64,000 nt of DNA from Isoetes taiwanensis (lineage: Eukaryota > Streptophyta > Lycopodiopsida > Isoetales > Isoetaceae). The stretch lies in assembly GCA_021234155.1 (NCBI GenBank), contig JAJEKV010000031.1, positions 8,384,748 to 8,448,747 of the forward strand, given 5' to 3'. Position 1 is the stretch's first letter. Every line of letters begins with the position of its first letter. The notes under the pieces are model-generated. The model saw nothing but the letters and a program-made list of their open reading frames with translations, was not told where the DNA came from and did no database searches. Positions 57,300-64,000 of this stretch are shown in pieces. A program made the translations under genes and the position numbers.

Positions 57300-58480
57300 G
57301 TTTTTATATAGAAAAGGGTGCGGTCAACGATTTCACCTCTCTGGATATGCTGGCTCAAAAGAATTGGCACATCATCCGGAGTAACATATCCATACCTGCT
57401 CCATGATTGACCAAATTATTACTGAAATTATATTTGAATGGAGAACAAGAGCATATGAACATATTTATGATTAGTGAAACAAATATGAGAGGAAGAAAGT
57501 ATGTGCACATAATTGGTGCAGGAAAAAAGGCACTTCCAACCTTTGGTTTAAACAACTGTACCACGTACCCCGGCCTTTACATGAGCTCTTGAAATAGGCC
57601 TGTTAATATTACTAGGAAGACCAAGGTCCCCTGAAAACCTACTGGGACAGGGTCATTGCTCCTTCTAGAGGAGCATTGATGAGAGTCCGAAAATTGGCAT
57701 AGCCAACGCCATCTGCAGCCAGACATTTGACATTGGGAAACAAATTACTGCAACTTATTTAGGGAGTTATAGCTTACCAGTGACCTGCAACATCCCCTCC
57801 TGCTGTTGGACCAAAAATAATTACATTCCCTGCATATTTATGCCCCCCAACATGAGAACATGCTCTGTCAGACACATCGTTATTTAGTCCATGAGCTGCT
57901 ATTTCTTTCCTGAATTTGTCAATCAAAATTGGGCCACATAGGCCACATCGGGCATCTCGATTTGCATGAGAGCAGACAAACACATGAGTTCCTGTAACCT
58001 TGTCTGATTTATGAGTTGTTGTTTCTCTCCCATTCACCAAGACTTCCTCCACAAAGACATCAATATCCGCATTACTCAACCTCCTGTTTAGACATGAACG
58101 AAAGTTGAAGAGTAAGATAAAGTTAATGCAATTCTGAAACAAACATAACCATTAAAAGTTGCATAGTTGTAAGTCTAAAACAGAAAGGGAAGGGATGTCA
58201 TTCAATATCTACTTGTGTGGGGACTCTGTCTTCTAATTCTGCAAGGTAATGCCTGTCTTACACTTTAAAAAGACTTGCTTTTTGTTTTCCACCCTTCTTT
58301 GTCCAAAAAGCTACGAATCGCCCTTTGCTAACCTGTATTTAAGCATGTTGAGATATACCAAAACATCACCTTCCGCTAAATCATCTTTATCCAATTCCTC
58401 GCAGATTGTAAGTTTTGTCTGCAGTTTGTCCAAATTAATTTCATTGGTAAGAATTCTTGCAATGACAACAATCCTGTGTG
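57300..58480 (-). CDS. Sucrase/ferredoxin-like family protein (partial)
   Basis: Family of thioredoxin-fold ferredoxin-like proteins (yeast Apd1/Aim32 relatives). Three exons with matching phases: about 58333-58480 ('LTNEINLDKLQTKLTICEEL', 'EGDVLVYLNMLKYR'), 57778-58084 ('VFVEEVLVNGRETTTHKSDK', 'GTHVFVCSHANRDARCGLCG', 'RACSHVGGHKYAGNVIIFGP', 'GHW'), and 57395 down to about 57300 ('YGYVTPDDVPILLSQHIQRG'). The Cys pair of 'RCGLCG' and the 'CSHVGGHKYAGN' block are the family hallmarks for iron-sulfur or metal binding. The N-terminal exons (about 150 residues in homologues) are not found up to 60000, and after 'GEIVDR' the expected Trp-Arg-Gly-Gln block is missing, so it is partial or decaying, though the three exons are intact. 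Confidence 0.75.
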
Positions 58481-60524
58481 TCTACTTGGTATTACCCATC
58501 TGGTCATAAATCTTGTGAGTCTGATATTTTAGCTAAAACTGAAAAGATCAAATCTGATAGATTTTCTGCAAGAAGGCCCTTGGCCTGTAACAAGCATTTT
58601 GCCCATGCTTTATGTCTTGTTCCTTTACGAGTGAAAGAGCTCAAGTGGAACAGCTGGCAAAATGCCTTCTTTCATAGCTCTGAACTATATAAAAACCTAA
58701 AAACGATGGCTAATTTCTGCATGCAATACAATGTAGTTGTCAAGTATCAAAACAAAGTCCAGATTTGTACAAACTTCCTTTTTTGCCTGGCAATTCAGGC
58801 AACCCCCCTCATACTATCATTCCAGCAAGAAATTTATATACCTTTGTCTTCACCTGGGTCAAAAACCTTGCATGCAGTTCCTTGTCTCTTCAATTCTATT
58901 TGTCTCATCCCTCTGAATGCTATTCTAACTTCTCCATAGGTTTTGAAGGCTCTAAGCAAAGCTGTCAAAGCTTTCTCAGAAATGCATCATGGTGCATTTT
59001 CAACCAAGTGTTCTACCTCGTGCAGCTTCCCTAAACATGCAAAAAGATCAATCACTGTTGGTGCAATACCAAATTCTTCTTTATCATTTTTTGAGATACA
59101 TATGGTCCCTATACATTAGCCCAGCATGGTTGCATGCTGTACAAGGGAAACAAAAGTCATTGCATCTAGTTGTATGCCTTGCTTTTGCAGCCAGCCTGCC
59201 CCCATTGTTCAGACCATATACATTTATCATAGCATTGCTGACAAGGGATTAACAGATAATTCTATGAAGAACAACAAAGATGAAAAACTAACTAGTTCAG
59301 ATTTTGAACTTCTGCCTGCAGCTCAAAACAACATCATCCAATTAACAAACTATAAACTTTGCGGGATCTGTTAGAAAAATGAACTGTTAAGAAAAACTGC
59401 AGGGATATGGAACGGATAGACTATGATAGTTACAAGCATGGCAAAGCCGCTTCTGAGAATGATGCAGAAAGAACGGAAAAGAGAACAATCCCACAATTGG
59501 CCCCAAAAAATATTCACTGACAGACAAACGTATCACTGCCCCAAAGAAAAAGCACTAGCAAAAAACTCACAGCTTTATTCAGACTTCCACGTTTTAAAGA
59601 AAAAAATAAAAGCATAGCTTGGCTTGATCCGACAAAGTTGTGCTTCCATGCATTCTTGTTACAGTGTCCAAAAATGACACATTCCAAGGAAGAAGATAGA
59701 AGTTGTAGCATTATTTCGGCTCGATTTACAAAGCTCCAGATCCAACAAGGACAAACTGGAGATGGACTGGCTGCAATGGATGACAGAGATGCATTAAGGA
59801 TATCTTAGGCCCTACTTTAGATACAACCCTGAAGAAAAAGGTCGAAGCAATCTGTATTAATATTAGACATGCACATCTATAAGCCCCTGCATGGCTGCAT
59901 GGTGAGAACATCTCTCTCTGGATTTGAGTGTCTGCCATGCCGGTTAATCGGTTGGACCATCCTCGAATTAGAACGCAAATGACCGCCAGTTTACAGGGTA
60001 CAATCAACATATTCTGAGTATATTCCAGCATATACACAGGATATGCCACAACCCCATACAAACGAAGGGGCAACCCAACAAAAAGGGGGGGAATGAAACA
60101 AGTATGCAAAGACTCCCAGTTGTTTAGCCAAGAAAATTACTCGATATTCCTTAAAATAATGAAACACTATTGTGGGGACTTGCAATCAAAACAATTCACC
60201 CTAGCTTTTCCAATCATAATCCCATGCTCTATTCAACAAATCAACAAACTCTCATATTATGCAATGACTAGGAACAAACTAGTACGTGTTGCTATTATCT
60301 ATGGATCATTGGCACTTGATCCAAAAGAAAGGGATCTAAAGGTAGATCCAACTTGCCCAATGTTCCCCAGGTGGAAATGGATGTACCAATGGCCATGGAG
60401 GCCCGAACGTTCATGTTGTGAATGGCCACAAGAGAGAGAACAAAGCCCAGAACTAATGCCGCTTCATCAAGAGGGTTTTCAACAAATTTTGATGTTATTC
60501 TTGTCCTATGCTTCAATATTTTTT
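58481..60524. other. Region upstream of sucrase/ferredoxin-like fragment
   Basis: No gene assigned. Open frames at 58478-58939 (plus) and 59726-60109 (minus) have no recognisable motif. A 73-codon minus-strand frame at 60295-60516 also matches nothing I know. Confidence 0.4.
59930..60090. repeat. Dispersed repeat, copy 3
   Basis: Same order of phrases as at 23965-24135; shares 'gaccgccagtttacag' with 38888-38903. Each copy lies on the 5' side of a minus-strand gene fragment. Confidence 0.55.
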
Positions 60525-61261
60525 GGGAAAAACTATAAAATGCCCTTATGTTTTGACGAATTTCACCAGATGCCTCTAAGTTTCCATAATTTTACTAAAT
60601 GCCTCTAGTCAACATATACTCTTCTATAACACTTCAACTTTTACAAAATGCCTTTCAGTTTTCATATTCAGTAGAATGCCCTTTTTCTACGGATATTTTT
60701 TGGTGTCGTTTTTGGATCAACGTCTAGTTTTGTGCATGGTTCCTCAAAAAGAAAAAGAAAGGCACAGAAGGCTCCGTTGCACCAATTCTATTTTCTCAAG
60801 AGATTTTGAAGGATCACTCTCACAATTCTGGAGGCACGGGTTCTCATGATTTTGGAGGCTCACCAAACCTTTTTACTCACTTCCTACTCCGCAACGTATA
60901 GGCAGATCATGCACCATGTTATTGTTCCTATTGTTCTAGATATGATGTTGCCTTCAACAACAATACATGTTGTTCAAGGGCATTGCAATAATTTGCTTAA
61001 AATTTAAGGGTATTTTGTGAATTTGCAACTTTTAAAATTCGAAACAAAACACACATTATCGGTCTCAAAGGCATTTTGGGAATTTAGAAGAAACATAAGG
61101 GCATTTGAGGAATTAACGTAAATCTTAAGCGTGTTTGAATAATTTTCAAAAATACAAAATATATTATATGTTGACCAGGGGCATTTGGTGAAATTAGAAA
61201 AAGTTAGAGGCATCTGGTGAAATTCGTCCAAACATAAGGACATTTTGTAGTTTTCCCCCCT
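60525..61261. mobile_element. Fold-back (long inverted repeat) element
   Basis: The left arm from 60525 reads 'GGGAAAAACTATAAAATGCC', then 'cgaatttcaccagatgcctc' and 'gtcaacatata'. The right arm, read on the other strand from 61261, gives 'GGGGGAAAACTACAAAATG', the same 'cgaatttcaccagatgcctc' and 'gtcaacatata'. Arms match for at least 100 bases with a few mismatches. A short central region (about 60700-61000) separates them, and the element is flanked by T-runs, possibly a poly-T target. No protein is encoded; it is non-autonomous. Confidence 0.8.
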
Positions 61262-63540
61262 TTTTTTATCAAGATTTTGTGACTCCACTATTGAGACATT
61301 TTTGGACAAGCACATGGGGTGGCTTGAGAAAGCATAAGTGGACAAGCTATAGGACTCCATTTATATGGAATATAGTGGGTTATATACACTTTATAAGAGT
61401 TATATACATTTCAAAGGCACACACAAAGGTCGTGAATTATTATTTATTTAAATTACATAGAAACTACATTTGCATGTTACGATAAATATGCAAACAAACA
61501 AATTGAGATAAATAACATCTACAAGAAATTTATCGTGGCGCCATGTGGTTCCAAACCTGCGCAAAAGACTCCTTGGACATGCCACTACGAGCATTTTCCT
61601 GTTAGTGGTATAAGGAGTCATGTTATATATCTTCTCTTTTTAAGAATAACTTACTTCAGGGCTTTGATCATTTAGGTTCACCTGGAAAAGACTAACTGTG
61701 GCCATATTATTATGGCAGTTTTCTTAGGGAGAAATGGCATCCTCCACCCATGAATATGTTAAGGTGTATAGATGCTTTCAATGGCCTGCTAGATCCAAAA
61801 TTAACAAAGACGCAAATATGCTATTATCTTTATTAGATTAAAGTGTATCAATATAACTAGAAGAGGTGTGATTTCAAGATATTTATGCTTGCAGGAGTTA
61901 ATACTTTATAAAATATAGTATCCTGGACTAAAATAGGAAGAATGTGATATAGTTTTTGAGTTACAATGCAATGGTGGGTGGAGAAAGATTATCAGTTTGT
62001 CTAATAGTAATGACCAGAATGACTCTGGTATTATGTTGTACAAATTAAAGAAGTGCCTCTGTATTATGATGTACAAATTTTAAGGCTTGGCAACAACATG
62101 TATTCTGCAAATCAAAAAATGCAGTATGAGTAAATCTAAAAGAACATGTTTTTAAGATAAATAGCAAATTTTGCGTTCACTTTTAGAAAAATGCACAACT
62201 CTGGACTGAAATACGCTTATTGTGTTTCAGCTAGACTATTCTAGTAAGGTTGATTTCAAATCTAGTTTTATGAGCTCGTGAAAGAACATAAATTGGAAAT
62301 GACTCAGGTTTTAGGCTCAGGCTTTGTCCAACCCGCCTAATCAAACTATTCTAAATTTCTGAGGTTCGTATTCCTTGATGAATCCAAGTCTCTACCCGGG
62401 GCACGTGCGTAGAAGGATGGATTGACTGTCACATTTCTTCTCACATTCTTGCAGCAAATCTCACATGTTATTATGCTCATTGTTGCATTGCTAAGGAAAT
62501 CTTTAGAATTCCAAAAATTAAAAAAGCGTTAGAATGCTTATTTCAGTAGCACAATCATAAAAAATGTTCCTTTTTTTTTTTTTTTTTTTTTGAAAACTCT
62601 TATTCAATATTCCAGAAGAAGTACACACATAGATGCAGAGACAGACAAATCACGCCTGTAAAAAAGTAAATTTGAGTGTTTACTTCGCTGATTCTAATAT
62701 AAAAGCTTGGCAACAAAAAATAATTTTTTGTGTTTACTTTGCTGATTCCAGTGTAACAACTTGGCTTAGAGATCTCAGGCATCTTGCCACAACCGAAAGC
62801 AGGGGCATCCATTCCATTTGCATATATTCAGTATATTTCTATTAATAGCTACTTATTGCCACCTTGGGTGCGTGGAGAAAGATGAGATACAAAAGAATGA
62901 CTCTTTTAACACTTTTCATGAGATCTGCTCAATTGCATCTCAATGTTGGAATTTATTGACGCTATTTAGTGCTAAGTCATACAAAGATTGCGAGGTAGAT
63001 AATAACGTTAATAATCTAGACTTGAATGCGAGGAGTCTCTAAAATGAAAAATTCTCTTACATTATTTTATCTTCAATTTTTATTCAGATGCGAACAAGAT
63101 TTTACTTAGAGTGGAGTTGTTGATAACCAATATGATTGATTTATGACTGTTTGATATTGATTTGGTTGTAATTTGGTAATGAATCCGTGTAGAGTTTATT
63201 TGCCAGGTGTGTTTCTTGGCAACAAGGCAAAATATCTCACATGCACGAGTGGAAAAAGATGATTGGATTTATAAGCGGTATTTTTTCAATTACAATATAA
63301 GGATTTTAGGGGGCGACATCCCTAAAATTGAAAGAAGAAAGGGAGAAAAAGGAAGAATGAAATAAAGGGGAAGGAGAGAAAATACCTAGGCATAAGCTAA
63401 GATAATTTTGGTAAGGAGAACTAGGGTGGCCGGTAATTTTTCCACCAACCTCGTCTATTATGTTTTTCTTTTATTTACTCTTCCCTTTTTTTTCCTTTTT
63501 TTTAATTGAATTCAATTTTATCGTCCATGGAGATCAAATG
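61262..63540. other. AT-rich non-coding stretch
   Basis: No gene. A T-run at 62571-62592 may be the reverse-strand poly(A) tail of a retroposed sequence. The phrase 'tgtttacttygctgattc' occurs twice (62677 and 62730) as a short direct repeat. Confidence 0.45.
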
Positions 63541-63748
63541 GCCTATGGGACTCAACAAAGAACAACCAGCCTATTACTATCCAAGAAAAAAAAAAAAAAA
63601 AAAAAAAAAAAAAGAAGCCACCTCGAAGTGTTTTTGATATGGTATGGGATAAAGCTTGGAAAGGTTGGGGCCCATTGAATAACAATTTCCTTGAAGGATC
63701 TGCCCTTATGGCGTGTTGGTTATCACTAGAGGTGCTAGTGTGTAACAT
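63541..63748 (+). repeat. LTR 3' end of another retrotransposon
   Basis: Ends 'gtgctagtgtgtaaca', directly followed by a primer-binding site. Contains an A-run of about 27 (63585-63613). The upstream LTR border is not found. Confidence 0.45.
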
Positions 63749-63961
63749 TTGGTATCAGAGCCAATGTTCAATTCCTCGTGGTAACATTGGTGTGTTTCAC
63801 ATGCTTGAGGGCAAACATCTCGAGGAAGGGGAGGAATTGATATGGTCTATGGGATATGGGATAAAGCCTGGAAAGGTTGGGGCCCATTGGATAACAATTT
63901 CCTTGAAGGATCCACCCTTTTGGTGTGTTGGTCATCACTAGGGGTGCTAGTGCGTAACATT
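63637..63961 (+). repeat. Duplicated LTR end
   Basis: 63637-63748 and 63848-63961 are near-copies ('gggataaagc-tggaaaggtt', 'aacaatttccttgaaggatc', 'ggtgctagtg-gtaacattt'). The second copy lacks the primer site after 'taacattt'. Either the LTR end was duplicated or two LTR pieces lie in tandem. Confidence 0.6.
63750..63763 (+). promoter_or_regulatory. Primer-binding site for initiator tRNA-Met
   Basis: TGGTATCAGAGCCA is the standard plant LTR retrotransposon primer site complementary to the 3' end of tRNA-iMet. It sits two bases after an LTR-like 'taaca' end, as expected. Confidence 0.7.
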
Positions 63962-64000
63962 TTTCGAGGGAAAAACATTAGTAGTAATAGGCTCACTGAT

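Noticed and set aside
1-64000. tRNA, rRNA or other structural RNA genes
   Set aside because: No A-box/B-box pair, cloverleaf or rRNA sequence was recognised by eye; a covariance search was not possible.

Overview
The window is nuclear DNA of a land plant with a large, transposon-rich genome. Genes have short GT-AG introns, plant LTR retrotransposons are abundant, and one broken PPR gene has the repeat style common in ferns and other non-flowering plants. A fern is my best guess; this is inference, since no species-specific marker is visible.

Only one host gene looks complete: a six-exon acireductone dioxygenase (methionine salvage) at 30336-31415 (+). Other recognisable host sequences are fragments: a PPR gene (16190-18110), a kinesin-light-chain-like TPR gene (21852-23645), a METTL14-type RNA m6A methyltransferase C-terminus (37082-38640) and a sucrase/ferredoxin-like gene (57300-58480). 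All four lie on the minus strand, and all but the last show stops or frameshifts.

The rest is mostly mobile DNA. 1-8975 is an old, decayed Ty3/gypsy-like region ending in an LTR. 10037-11827 is a gag pseudogene with three zinc knuckles and only two stops. 13981-15606 is another LTR of the first family. 25400-27900 is a patchwork of duplicated non-coding units. 28384-28960 is a dead LINE reverse transcriptase. 34061-36433 is a TIR transposon with a 10-bp target duplication, arms full of a 22-bp palindrome, and a captured coiled-coil gene fragment. 60525-61261 is a fold-back element, and 63750 has a tRNA-Met primer-binding site next to an LTR end.

The centrepiece is a 13.1-kb LTR retrotransposon at 40241-53380, bounded by the 5-bp duplication CCAAC. 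It carries Ty3/gypsy gag-pol with a probable chromodomain. Between the 5' LTR and gag it also carries about 3.5 kb encoding three additional unrecognised ORFs; the 467-aa and 161-aa ones are intact although gag and pol are broken. It is inserted in the coding exon of an unrecognised multi-exon gene (39236-40240 continuing at 53386-55011, minus strand) that belongs to a second copy of the palindrome-armed TIR family. The layout is therefore nested: retrotransposon inside TIR transposon, close to a METTL14 fragment.
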